Shown: one piece after another, positions 33,887-42,015 of the stretch
How the letters are laid out: each line of letters opens with the position of its first letter
How positions within the stretch are numbered: position 1 is the first letter of the stretch
NCBI GenBank assembly: GCA_964442525.1
Contig: CAYTZO010000001.1
Coordinates: 1-64,000 of the forward strand
Direction: 5' to 3'
DNA: 64,000 nt
Source of the DNA: CAYTZO01 sp964442525
GTDB lineage: Bacteria > Patescibacteriota > Microgenomatia > UBA10105 > UBA927
Notes under the pieces: model-generated
Seen by the model: the letters and a program-made list of their open reading frames with translations, nothing else
Told to the model about the DNA's origin: nothing
Database searches by the model: none
Translations under genes and position numbers: made by a program

Positions 33887-33900
33887 GGATACCCTTCCTC

Positions 33901-34923
33901 TTAGAGAAGTGCAGGCAGGAAAAGCCCTGTCAGGAATATAAGTGCTCCAAGAGAAAGCAAGAGTATGGTATTTTCTGTAGTCCCGCTTACGGGTACGGCG
34001 CTTTGACTTGCGCTACCGCCTGTTCCACCTGCCACAACAAAGGGAACCGTACTTGTCTGCACTTGACCCGTTACGGGATTTGTGGCGCTTGCGAGTACAC
34101 TGTGGCTGCCTGGATCAAGCGAAGTTGTAGGGGTATATGACCAGTTTCCATTGGCATCTGCGACTACCGTCGTGGTAATCGTATTGGATGAGCGAATCAC
34201 AATCGTTACAGTAGAGCCCGGCGGTGCTTTGCCCTGTATGGTTGGCTGGCTGGTTGTAACAGCGCTCGTGGTCGAAGGGGAGGTAATGATGACAGCGGAA
34301 GAAGAGGCCTGGGCGCTTTTACTGCTTTCCTTCTGAGAAAGACTTGCAAGACTTGCCGATTCTGTTGAAGACAGTGTACCTGATTCTGACGCACCCGATG
34401 TGCCCGTAATGGTAACTTGGGCAGGAGAAGTTCCCACGAGGACATTGGTATTTGACTCTCCCAGTCCTCCGACAAACGTGGTTGACGCAAAGCGGACGGA
34501 TGTGGGTGTGCTCGTTGGCGCAAGCGCCTTAAACCGAACAACCGCCGCAGTACCGGTGCCGGTTACCGGTTGCGTCGAGTTGGTTGCACCAACGGAAATC
34601 GACGCCGTGCCGCTGTCTACCACGCCTGAAGAGAGAATATTTGGGAAGAGCGCGCCATTGGTAATGCTCTGCGCTTGTAAGAAATTCGGGTCAAAAGCAA
34701 GCCGAATTTCTGCCGCGACTACCTGGTTACCGGCAGTGTCAATTTTAACTTCCAGCGCGAACGTATCGCCGGCATTGACCGTTCCCGATGCCGGGAGGAG
34801 CGCCAGGGTGGTTGCCGGGGCTGCTCTCTGGCGGATTTCCTGCCGTTGGGATACGACGTACACAGTGAGGGGGATTGCAAGAAGAATAAGAAGTCCAACA
34901 ATAATAAAGACAATTCTTTTCAT
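33901..34923 (-). CDS. Exported cohesin-like/Ig-like surface protein with PVSG-type anchor
   Basis: A 340-residue protein. An N-terminal membrane helix (about 3-22) is followed by a cohesin-type domain (about 38-175: VNAGDTFALEVKIDTAGNQV and AAEIRLAFDPNFLQAQSI are typical cohesin motifs). A Ser/Thr linker and a bacterial Ig-like domain (about 228-310, GKAPPGSTVTIVIRSS...WSYTPTTSLDPGSHS) come next. At the C-terminus AVPVSGTTEN precedes a hydrophobic helix. The same PVSG motif ends the protein at 25728-26192. The start at 34923 puts the helix first. It is cotranscribed with the glycosidase, so it may bind or scaffold it. Confidence 0.77.
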   Translation of the reverse strand: MKRIVFIIVGLLILLAIPLTVYVVSQRQEIRQRAAPATTLALLPASGTVNAGDTFALEVKIDTAGNQVVAAEIRLAFDPNFLQAQSITNGALFPNILSSGVVDSGTASISVGATNSTQPVTGTGTAAVVRFKALAPTSTPTSVRFASTTFVGGLGESNTNVLVGTSPAQVTITGTSGASESGTLSSTESASLASLSQKESSKSAQASSSAVIITSPSTTSAVTTSQPTIQGKAPPGSTVTIVIRSSNTITTTVVADANGNWSYTPTTSLDPGSHSVLASATNPVTGQVQTSTVPFVVAGGTGGSASQSAVPVSGTTENTILLLSLGALIFLTGLFLPALL

Positions 34924-34994
34924 GCTTCCTCTATTATGAGAGAGAAGGGATTGGTTTGGCAAGAGCGGTGAATTTTTGTAAACAAAAATAGCCC

Positions 34995-35031
34995 TTGACA
35001 AGAATTAGCACTCGATATATATTAGTGCTAA
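34995..35031 (+). promoter_or_regulatory. Heat-shock promoter with CIRCE operator
   Basis: TTGACA at 34995-35000, a 17-base spacer and TATATT at 35018-35023. The CIRCE element TTAGCACTC-N9-TAGTGCTAA (35005-35031) differs from the consensus at one base and covers the spacer and the -10. HrcA bound here would block the hrcA-grpE-dnaK operon. Confidence 0.92.
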
Positions 35032-35040
35032 AAGAGCTAT

Positions 35041-35775
35041 ATGGATCCTACACAGAGCTTAACACAACGCCAAATTACCATCCTCAGGGCAATTATCGAG
35101 GAGTACATCAATACCGCTGAGCCGGTTGGGAGCGAAACACTCGAGAAAAAATATGGTCTTGATGTTTCGCCCGCCACGATACGCAACGAAATGGTGCGAT
35201 TGACGAACCTTGGTCTTCTTAAGCAAGTTCACACATCCGCAGGCCGCTCACCAACGCCTGTCGCGCTTAAATACTATGTGACCAACCTCATGAAGCCCAA
35301 GGATCTCTCTGTGGCAGAAGAGGTTGCGGTCAAGGAAAAAATCTGGGACTACCGGCAAGAAGTAGATAAGCTTCTGCGGGAAGCGACCAAAACGCTCGCG
35401 GAAAAAACCAAAACGTTGGCCCTGACTGCGACGAATGAAGGAGATCTCTATTATGCGGGCGCGGCAAATATTTTGGAGATGCCGGAGTTTTATGATTATG
35501 AGCTTACGAGAAATCTTTTGGAAACACTTGATCGGTTTGATTTTTGGTGGAACGTCCTGGGGCAACACGAGGATTCGTTTAGTATCATCGTCGGAGAAGA
35601 CTTGACAAGTCGCGGATTCCTTTCCCAATGCGGATTTATCTATAACAAGTTTTCTACTCCTCATGTATCAGGGGCGATCGGTGTCGTGGGCCCGTCTCGT
35701 CTTCATTATCAAACGATTATTCCGGTAGTCCGGTATATGGGGAATCTCATCAGGGAACTTGCGAGCAGTTGGTAG
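35041..35775 (+). CDS. hrcA: Heat-inducible transcription repressor HrcA (short form)
   Basis: A 244-residue protein. The N-terminal winged helix-turn-helix (about 1-75) has LTQRQITILRAIIEEYI, PVGSETLEKKYGLDVSPATIRNEM and the end LHTSAGRSPT-like QVHTSAGRSPT, all strong HrcA signatures. The C-terminal GAF-like part ends IGVVGPSRLHYQTIIPVVRYM, also typical. Usual HrcA is about 340 residues; the middle inserted dimerising domain is largely missing. It represses from the CIRCE site 10 bases upstream and begins the chaperone operon. Confidence 0.93.
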   Translation: MDPTQSLTQRQITILRAIIEEYINTAEPVGSETLEKKYGLDVSPATIRNEMVRLTNLGLLKQVHTSAGRSPTPVALKYYVTNLMKPKDLSVAEEVAVKEKIWDYRQEVDKLLREATKTLAEKTKTLALTATNEGDLYYAGAANILEMPEFYDYELTRNLLETLDRFDFWWNVLGQHEDSFSIIVGEDLTSRGFLSQCGFIYNKFSTPHVSGAIGVVGPSRLHYQTIIPVVRYMGNLIRELASSW

Positions 35776-35818
35776 GAGGAGAGTTTAGAGGCCAGTGTTT
35801 AATAAATGCACAAAACAA

Positions 35819-36274
35819 ATGAAGAAACAAGATGATCAAACAAAACAGAGCGATGAGGTAAAAAAACACATTGAAGAGTGGAAAAATAAATATTTACGGG
35901 CTCTTGCGGATTATCAGAATTTAGAGAAGCGGACGACAGCAGAAAAAGAGGAGACGCGAAGATTTGCGATTGAGGTCTTTTTGCGGCGGCTCCTGCCTGT
36001 TGTTGATACACTTACGGCTGCGAGTAATCACATAAAAGATCAAGGGCTGGCGTTGGGACTCAAAGAACTTTGGGCAATTCTTTCCGAGTTCGGAGTCACA
36101 CAGATTGAAACCATCGGCCGTCAGTTTAATCCGCACGAGATGGAGTGCATCGAGGTCGTTTCGGGAGAAGAGAATAAGGTGATTGAAGAATCGTTGCCCG
36201 GATATCGTCTGCACGATAAAATTTTGCGGGTCGCGCAAGTGAAGGTTGGGAAAGCAATGCCAAACGCTCAGTGA
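35819..36274 (+). CDS. grpE: Nucleotide exchange factor GrpE
   Basis: A 151-residue GrpE. The N-terminal long helix region carries KYLRALADYQNLEKRT (about 23-38), followed by the four-helix bundle (FLRRLLPVVDTLTAA) and the beta wing (GRQFNPHEMECIEVV...YRLHDKILRVAQVKVG). It exchanges ADP for ATP on DnaK. An in-frame GTG at 35795 would add 8 residues and is an alternative start; neither has a clear ribosome binding site. It sits between hrcA and dnaK in the standard order. Confidence 0.93.
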   Translation: MKKQDDQTKQSDEVKKHIEEWKNKYLRALADYQNLEKRTTAEKEETRRFAIEVFLRRLLPVVDTLTAASNHIKDQGLALGLKELWAILSEFGVTQIETIGRQFNPHEMECIEVVSGEENKVIEESLPGYRLHDKILRVAQVKVGKAMPNAQ

Positions 36275-36310
36275 TAAATGCTTAATTTGATTTTATAAAA
36301 GGAGGACTTT

Positions 36311-38212
36311 ATGGCGAAGATAATTGGTATCGATCTTGGGACGACAAACAGCTGCGTTGCGGTCATGGAAGGCGGAGCGCCGAAGGTTATTCATTCTGCA
36401 GAAGGAAGGAATGTAATTCCCTCGGTTGTTGATCCGATCAAAAATATCGTCGGTGATGTAGCGAAGCGCCAGATGGTGCTTAATCCAAAGTCTACCATTT
36501 TCTCGATTAAGCGGCTTATGGGAAGAAAGTTTAGCGACAAGAGCGTCCAGTTTGATTTGCGTTGGCTGCCCTATATGATTAAAAGCGGCAAAAACGATAT
36601 GGCGGTTGTGGAGGTTGAGGGACGACAATTTACTCCACAAGAAATTTCGGCAAAAATCCTATCTAAAATCAAAGCTGATGCTGAGCACTACCTGGGTGAG
36701 CCGGTTAAACAGGCGGTTATTACGGTGCCGGCGTACTTCGATGACAGCCAGCGCCAGGCAACCAAGCAGGCCGGCGAAATCGCGGGGCTTGAGGTTATGC
36801 GTATCCTCAATGAACCGACCGCCGCTGCCCTTGCCTATGGTCTTGATAAGAAAAATGCTCACACCATTGCCGTCTATGATCTCGGCGGAGGAACGTTTGA
36901 TATTTCTGTCCTTGAGCTTGGCGAAGGGGTATATGAGGTAAAAGCTACTAATGGCGATACCCATCTGGGGGGTGACGACTTTGACAAAGTCATTCTTGAT
37001 TCCCTGGCCGATGAGTTTAAGAAAGAACACGGGGTCGATCTCCGAAAAGATCCGCAGGCCCTTCAACGCCTGCGTGATGCGGCAGAAAAAGCCAAGATTG
37101 AGCTATCTAGCTCGATGGAGGCGGAAGTTAACCTTCCGTTTATCACTCAGGGCAAAGAGGGTCCACTTCATCTGGTGACCAAACTCACCCGCGCAAAACT
37201 TGAATCTCTCGTCGGAGATCTTATTACGAAATCGATCGATCCGGTCAAAAAGTGTCTTGCTGATGCGAAGAAAACAACAAAAGACATCGATGAAGTCGTT
37301 CTCGTCGGCGGCATGACCAGGATGCCAAAAGTCATCGAAGTCGTCAAAAACTTCTTCGGAAAAGACCCAAATAGGTCAGTAAACCCCGATGAAGTTGTGG
37401 CAGTCGGCGCTGCAGTGCAGGCAGGAGTCTTAAGTGGTGACGTCAAAGACGTGGTGCTTTTGGATGTGACACCGCTTACGCTTTCCGTTGAAACGCTCGG
37501 CGGCGTCTCGACGCCCATGATAACCAGAAACACCACGGTACCGACGAGTAAAACCGAAATCTACTCGACGGCGGCAGATAATCAGACGTCGGTCGAGATT
37601 AACGTCCTCCAGGGCGAGCGGCCTATGGCATCAGACAACAAATCCCTTGGCCGGTTCGTTCTCTCCGGGATTCCTCCCGCGCCGCGGGGCGTGCCGCAGA
37701 TAGAGGTGACGTTTGATATTGACGCAAGCGGCATCCTTAACGTCACGGCCAAAGATAAAGCGACCGGGAAAGTCAACACTATTAAAATCACCGGCTCAAC
37801 CGGGCTTTCCAAAGACGAGGTCGAAAAGATGAAGGCCGAAGCGCAAGCCCACGCGGCAGAGGATACGGGTAAAAAAGAGCAGATTGAAGCGAGGAACAAA
37901 GCCGACAACATGGTCTACGTCGCAGAAAAAACACTCAAAGACCTGTCTGCGCAGGCAGGCGCCGGCGATAAGGTCAAAGCTGAGGATAAGAGCGCGGTTG
38001 AAGAAAAAGTGAAAGCGCTTAAGGACATCCTTGCCACAGGAAGCAAAGAAGATCTTGAAAAAGCGACAAGCGAACTCTCTGACGCTGTCCAAAAAATCGG
38101 CGCGAGCATGTATCAGGGTCAGCAACCTCAAGGACAACCCGGTGAACAAGCTCAACCAGAGGAAAAGCCGAAGAGCGAAGAGAAAGTGGAAGAAGGGAAA
38201 GTAGTTAGTTAA
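36311..38212 (+). CDS. dnaK: Chaperone DnaK (Hsp70)
   Basis: A 633-residue Hsp70. IGIDLGTTNSCVAVMEGG opens the ATPase domain. VPAYFDDSQRQATKQAG, ILNEPTAAALAYG, YDLGGGTFDISVLELGEG and VVLVGGMTRMPKV follow, and the substrate domain has PLTLSVETLGG. The C-terminus is a Gln/Pro/Glu-rich tail without the usual EEVD-like end. A strong AGGAGGA lies before the start. Residues around DLSAQAGAGDK (encoded at 37936-37968) carry an 18-base palindromic insert relative to the family pattern EKTLKEL-x-DKV. Expression is under HrcA control. Confidence 0.98.
   Translation: MAKIIGIDLGTTNSCVAVMEGGAPKVIHSAEGRNVIPSVVDPIKNIVGDVAKRQMVLNPKSTIFSIKRLMGRKFSDKSVQFDLRWLPYMIKSGKNDMAVVEVEGRQFTPQEISAKILSKIKADAEHYLGEPVKQAVITVPAYFDDSQRQATKQAGEIAGLEVMRILNEPTAAALAYGLDKKNAHTIAVYDLGGGTFDISVLELGEGVYEVKATNGDTHLGGDDFDKVILDSLADEFKKEHGVDLRKDPQALQRLRDAAEKAKIELSSSMEAEVNLPFITQGKEGPLHLVTKLTRAKLESLVGDLITKSIDPVKKCLADAKKTTKDIDEVVLVGGMTRMPKVIEVVKNFFGKDPNRSVNPDEVVAVGAAVQAGVLSGDVKDVVLLDVTPLTLSVETLGGVSTPMITRNTTVPTSKTEIYSTAADNQTSVEINVLQGERPMASDNKSLGRFVLSGIPPAPRGVPQIEVTFDIDASGILNVTAKDKATGKVNTIKITGSTGLSKDEVEKMKAEAQAHAAEDTGKKEQIEARNKADNMVYVAEKTLKDLSAQAGAGDKVKAEDKSAVEEKVKALKDILATGSKEDLEKATSELSDAVQKIGASMYQGQQPQGQPGEQAQPEEKPKSEEKVEEGKVVS
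37942..37959. repeat. Palindromic insert in dnaK (18 bases)
   Basis: CCTGTCTGCGCAGGCAGG, palindromic at 16 of 18 positions, coding LSAQAG. It sits at a loop of the helical lid where other DnaK proteins have no residues. Confidence 0.75.
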
Positions 38213-38234
38213 CAGCAAGGCGCCGAGGTCGGCA

Positions 38235-38321
38235 GTCGTAGTTCTCGCACCGTCAAGGTCCATATCGCTACTCCTCGATAGTGTTGGTGTAGCCAAGGCC
38301 GTGACGGTGCTTCGAAACGAC
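38235..38321. other. Structured intergenic element between dnaK and dnaJ
   Basis: In the 149-base spacer, GCACCGTCA (38247-38255) pairs perfectly with TGACGGTGC (38302-38310), and GTCGT (38235-38239) with ACGAC (38317-38321). Inside are two hairpins: TATCG/CGATA (38263-38280) and TTGG/CCAA (about 38284-38296). The result resembles a small multi-branched RNA. Function unknown; it could be a processing or stability element, or a dispersed repeat. Confidence 0.5.
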
Positions 38322-38361
38322 ATGCCTCCCCGCGCCCTTTTCGTAGTATAGTAAATAGCGT

Positions 38362-39249
38362 ATGGCGGCAAAAAGAGATTATTACGAGATTTTAGGGGTT
38401 TCAAAATCTGCATCACTTGATGAGATCAAGAAGGCTTATCGAAAGCTCGCACTTGAGTGGCATCCGGACCGCAATAAATCTCCCCAGGCGAACGAGAAGT
38501 TTAAAGAAATTAACGAAGCGTATGCCGTGCTTTCCGACTCAAACAAGCGTTCGACCTATGACCAGTTTGGTCACAGCGCTTTCCAACCGGGTATGGGCGG
38601 AGCACCCGGCCAAGGTCCGTTTGGCGGAGGAGCTTACCGGCAAGGGCCATTCACCTATACCTATTACACGTCAGGAGATGGCGGAGGATTTCCCTTCGGT
38701 GCGGAAGGGTTTGACCCGTTTGATATTTTTGAGCAGTTTTTCGGCGGCGGGTTTGGGAGGGCAGGCGGTCGAACCCGACATGAGACGTATCAGATAACGG
38801 TCGATTTCATGGAAGCGATGAGAGGAGCGACGAAGGAAGTGCATCTTCCTCGGGGTCAAGCCGGCGAGGGATCGGTACGAAAAACCATTAAGATCCCCGC
38901 AGGTGTTGATACAGGATCAAGAATTCGCTTTGACGACTTCGATATTGTTATCGAAGTTCGTCCGGACCGGCACTTTCAGCGGCAAGGCGATGACCTCGTC
39001 ATCGAACACGAAATTCCGTTTTCTTTGGCCGCTCTCGGCGGTACGATTGAAGTTCCCACAATTGATGGAGAAGTAAAACTTCGTGTCCAGCCCGGAACTC
39101 AGCCGGGAACCCTTATTCGTCTTCGCGGTAAAGGCGCGCCTCATGTGCGCGGCACCGGCCGTGGAGACGAATATGTGCGGATTCAGCTTCGAATTCCTAC
39201 ACACTTAAGTAAAAGACAGAAGGAATTGTTGCAAGAGCTTGATGTCTAA
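38362..39249 (+). CDS. dnaJ: Chaperone DnaJ, type II (no zinc finger)
   Basis: A 295-residue J-protein. The J domain (about 4-70) has the HPD motif in LEWHPDRNKS. A Gly/Phe-rich region (about 75-135) follows, then the C-terminal substrate-binding domains (GSVRKTIKIPAGVDTGSRIR, GGTIEVPTIDGEVKLRVQPGTQPGTLIRLRGKGAP). The Cys-rich zinc finger of classical DnaJ is absent, as in CbpA-type proteins. The segment LPRGQAGEG may be a small insertion flanked by CCTCG/CGAGG. It works with DnaK and GrpE, though it is 149 bases from dnaK and followed by a terminator. Confidence 0.93.
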   Translation: MAAKRDYYEILGVSKSASLDEIKKAYRKLALEWHPDRNKSPQANEKFKEINEAYAVLSDSNKRSTYDQFGHSAFQPGMGGAPGQGPFGGGAYRQGPFTYTYYTSGDGGGFPFGAEGFDPFDIFEQFFGGGFGRAGGRTRHETYQITVDFMEAMRGATKEVHLPRGQAGEGSVRKTIKIPAGVDTGSRIRFDDFDIVIEVRPDRHFQRQGDDLVIEHEIPFSLAALGGTIEVPTIDGEVKLRVQPGTQPGTLIRLRGKGAPHVRGTGRGDEYVRIQLRIPTHLSKRQKELLQELDV

Positions 39250-39275
39250 TATATAATAAGGTTTGTTATACGAGG

Positions 39276-39302
39276 AAAAGGTGGGATATGCCCGCCTTTT
39301 TT
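39276..39302 (+). terminator. Intrinsic terminator after dnaJ
   Basis: AAAAGGTGGG, loop ATATG, CCCGCCTTTTTT: a 6-base-pair GC stem with one G-U pair, extended by A-U pairs, followed by a T-run. It separates the heat-shock operon from nusA. Confidence 0.85.
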
Positions 39303-39346
39303 ATTAAGAAGCGATAAGCGAAGTGTGATAAGCGATACGCAAAAAC

Positions 39347-40465
39347 ATGCCTGCAGTAGTTCGAAGCGAATTTGCATTAGCACTCAACCAGGTAGCCACC
39401 GAGCGCGGCATTGATCCTACCGTGGTTCTCGAAACGATTAAAGCCGCGATTCTGGCCGCCTATCGCAAGGATTACGGTGCTGCGGAACTGGAAACTCTTA
39501 CGGTTGAGCTCAATCCCGATAGCGGTGAGGCGAAAATTTTTAAAGACGGCAAAGATATTACTCCTCCCGGCTTTGGCCGCATTGCCGCCCAAACCGCCAA
39601 ACAAGTGATCCTCCAGCGTATCCGCGAAGCGGAAAAACAGGCAGTTTTAGTTGATTATCAGGCAAAAGTTGGGACGATCACGAACGGCATGGTGCTTCGT
39701 TTTGACGGACCGACCGTCATTGTCGAGATCGGCCGGGCACAGGCTGTCATGCCACCCCCGGAACAGAATCCAGCAGAACGGTATCACCTCAACCAACGTC
39801 TGACGTTTTATATTGAGGGAATTCATGAGTCCATGCGGGGGAGTGAGATCATCGTTTCCCGCAGCCACAGAGGGCTTATAGAAGGGTTATTTAAGCGTGA
39901 GGTGCCGGAGGTCGCGCAGGGTGCGGTGGAGCTTCGGGAGATTGCGCGCGAGGCAGGAGGTCGGACGAAAGTAGCGGTGTTTTCAAATCAACCCGGTGTG
40001 GATCCGGTCGGCTCCTGTGTCGGGCAAAAGGGTGTCCGTGTTCAGGCGGTTATTAGCGAGCTCGGAGGGAACGAAAAGGTCGATATTATTCAGTGGAGCG
40101 ATGATGCCAAGCAGCTTATTGTCGCGGCGCTCGCTCCTGCGAAAGATTTAGAAGTCATCCTTAACGAAAAGAAAAAATCGGCAGAAGTGCTTGCTCCTGA
40201 AGATCAATTGTCTTTAGCAATCGGCCGTGACGGACAGAACGTGCGTTTAGCAGCTAAGCTTACGGGCTGGAAGATAGATATCCGCGGTAAAGGTGGGGCA
40301 CAAGCCAAACCTGAAGAGAAGGGAACAAGCGAGAAGAAAGAAGAAAAAGCAGTTTCAGAGACGCAGGCCATCGCGCAACCAATTCCTTCCTCAGCGATTC
40401 AACCGGAACCAATGAAGAAAGAAAAATCAGTCCCAGCAACGTCTCAAGAAAAACCAAAAGGTTAA
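39347..40465 (+). CDS. nusA: Transcription elongation/termination factor NusA
   Basis: A 372-residue NusA. The N-terminal RNA polymerase-binding domain (about 1-105) is followed by an S1 domain (GTITNGMVLRFDGPTVIVEIGRAQAVMPP). KH1 (about 200-260, with GVDPVGSCVGQKGVRVQAV) and KH2 (LAIGRDGQNVRLAAKLTGWKIDI) complete the core. A low-complexity Lys/Glu/Pro tail of about 60 residues replaces the C-terminal acidic repeats. It starts the nusA-infB transcription-translation operon. Upstream of it are two direct copies of GATAAGCGA (39313-39321 and 39327-39335) of unknown meaning. Confidence 0.95.
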   Translation: MPAVVRSEFALALNQVATERGIDPTVVLETIKAAILAAYRKDYGAAELETLTVELNPDSGEAKIFKDGKDITPPGFGRIAAQTAKQVILQRIREAEKQAVLVDYQAKVGTITNGMVLRFDGPTVIVEIGRAQAVMPPPEQNPAERYHLNQRLTFYIEGIHESMRGSEIIVSRSHRGLIEGLFKREVPEVAQGAVELREIAREAGGRTKVAVFSNQPGVDPVGSCVGQKGVRVQAVISELGGNEKVDIIQWSDDAKQLIVAALAPAKDLEVILNEKKKSAEVLAPEDQLSLAIGRDGQNVRLAAKLTGWKIDIRGKGGAQAKPEEKGTSEKKEEKAVSETQAIAQPIPSSAIQPEPMKKEKSVPATSQEKPKG

Positions 40466-40498
40466 GTATGAGACTGCGCTTTCTCACTACCAAACAAT

Positions 40499-42004
40499 AT
40501 GACCAAACACGCAAAAGGACAGACAGTTTCTTCTCCCCGGCCCGCCTACGCCAAGGCTTCGGCAGGTAAACCGCCTGTAGTTGCGGTACTGGGTCACGTG
40601 GATCACGGCAAAACTACACTCCTTGATGCCATACGAAAAACCAATGTTGCAGGAGGCGAACACGGGGGCATTACCCAGCACATTGGTGCTTATCAAATTA
40701 CCTTCAAAAATCGCCTGATTACCTTTATCGATACGCCCGGTCACGAGGCATTTGCCAAAATGCGGTCCCGCGGCGCCGGGATAGCGGATATTGCCATCCT
40801 CGTTGTTTCTGCGGACGATAGCGTACAGCCCCAGACGATTGAATCGATTGGTCAAATTAACGCCGCGGGCATTCCCATGATTGTTGCCGTAAATAAAATT
40901 GACCTTCCCAGTGCAAACATTAGCAAGGTGAAGCAGGATCTTGCCAAAGCAGGGGTGCAACTAGAAGGGTTTGGCGGCGATGTACCGGCGGCACTCGTGA
41001 GCGCAAAGCAAGGAAAGGGCATACCAGAACTACTGGATCTTATTCTTTTGGTTGGGGATATGAAGGGACTTCCCAGTGAGCTTAGGGGAAACCTCGAAGT
41101 CGGCGTTATCGAGACGAAAGTAGATAAAGGCCGCGGAATGGTGGCAACGGTATTGGTAAAAAAAGGAATGCTCTCTATTGGTTCAACTCTTTATGAAGGG
41201 ACGATTCAGGTCTGTAAGGTTCGGGCAATGATAAGTGACACGGGTTCCCGGCTTACCGCCGTAACTCCAGGAACGCCTGCGGAGGTTCTGGGATTTTCCA
41301 AGCTTCCGGAGGTTGGGGCAATTCTTGGTAGCGTCCCTGTTCAGGTACAAAAAATAGCTCCGGAACAAGTAAAAGAACAAAAAGATATGGTCGCTGATTT
41401 TCTCTCCAGTATGGAAGAGGCGGAAAAGAAGAAATTGAAGATAATTCTCAAGGCAGACACGGCGGGTTCCCTTGAGGCTATTATGGAGGCGCTTCCGAAG
41501 GATCAGGTTATTGTTGTGCAAAAGGGGCTTGGCGACATCACCGAGGCGGACATTTTAGACGCAAAAGCTTCTCAAGCGCTTATTATTGGCTTTAACGTTA
41601 AGGCAAGCTCTTCGATAGAAATGCTCGCACGAACGGAAAAAGTGGTATTTCGGGTATACACCATAATTTATGAACTTCTCAAAGAAATTGGTGATGTCGT
41701 GAGCGGGCTTGAAGAAGTGCTTTCACCCGAACGGGAGCTGGGGAAGGGGCAGATTATCGCTGAGTTTCCCTACGAACATACCCGCATTGCCGGAACCAAA
41801 ATCCTTTCAGGAAGGCTTGCTCGGGGAGACACGGCAAAAATCATGCGGGGAGAAACGGAAATTGCCAGAGCCAAGATTAAGTCTATGCGCCGGGGCAAAG
41901 AAGAGGTAAATAAGGTAGAAGCTGGGACAGAATGCGGTATTCTTTTTGACCGAAAAGTTGACTTTAGCGTTTCTGATGCTATAATCGCCGTGACCAATGT
42001 ATAA
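40499..42004 (+). CDS. infB: Translation initiation factor IF-2 (short)
   Basis: A 501-residue IF-2. The long N-terminal region of typical IF-2 is absent: the G domain starts at about residue 26 with P-loop GHVDHGKT (32-39), followed by DTPGHEAF and NKIDLPSAN. Domains II, III (KKKLKIILKADTAGSLEAI) and IV (GKGQIIAEFPYEHTRIAGTKI) are complete. It delivers initiator tRNA to the 30S subunit. Residues 15-24 (PAYAKASAGK) come from a palindromic repeat inserted just before the G domain. The operon order nusA-infB is standard. Confidence 0.95.
   Translation: MTKHAKGQTVSSPRPAYAKASAGKPPVVAVLGHVDHGKTTLLDAIRKTNVAGGEHGGITQHIGAYQITFKNRLITFIDTPGHEAFAKMRSRGAGIADIAILVVSADDSVQPQTIESIGQINAAGIPMIVAVNKIDLPSANISKVKQDLAKAGVQLEGFGGDVPAALVSAKQGKGIPELLDLILLVGDMKGLPSELRGNLEVGVIETKVDKGRGMVATVLVKKGMLSIGSTLYEGTIQVCKVRAMISDTGSRLTAVTPGTPAEVLGFSKLPEVGAILGSVPVQVQKIAPEQVKEQKDMVADFLSSMEEAEKKKLKIILKADTAGSLEAIMEALPKDQVIVVQKGLGDITEADILDAKASQALIIGFNVKASSSIEMLARTEKVVFRVYTIIYELLKEIGDVVSGLEEVLSPERELGKGQIIAEFPYEHTRIAGTKILSGRLARGDTAKIMRGETEIARAKIKSMRRGKEEVNKVEAGTECGILFDRKVDFSVSDAIIAVTNV
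40544..40566. repeat. Palindromic insert in infB (AYAKASAG-type)
   Basis: GCCTACGCCAAGGCTTCGGCAGG, with CCT-GCC and GGC-AGG complementary. It codes AYAKASAG immediately upstream of the IF-2 G domain. Confidence 0.65.
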
Positions 42005-42015
42005 TTATAGGATAT

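Noticed and set aside
39252..39257. TATAAT just after dnaJ as a nusA promoter
   Set aside because: The dnaJ terminator lies directly downstream of it, and no -35 is present, so it would be a non-productive start; left unannotated.
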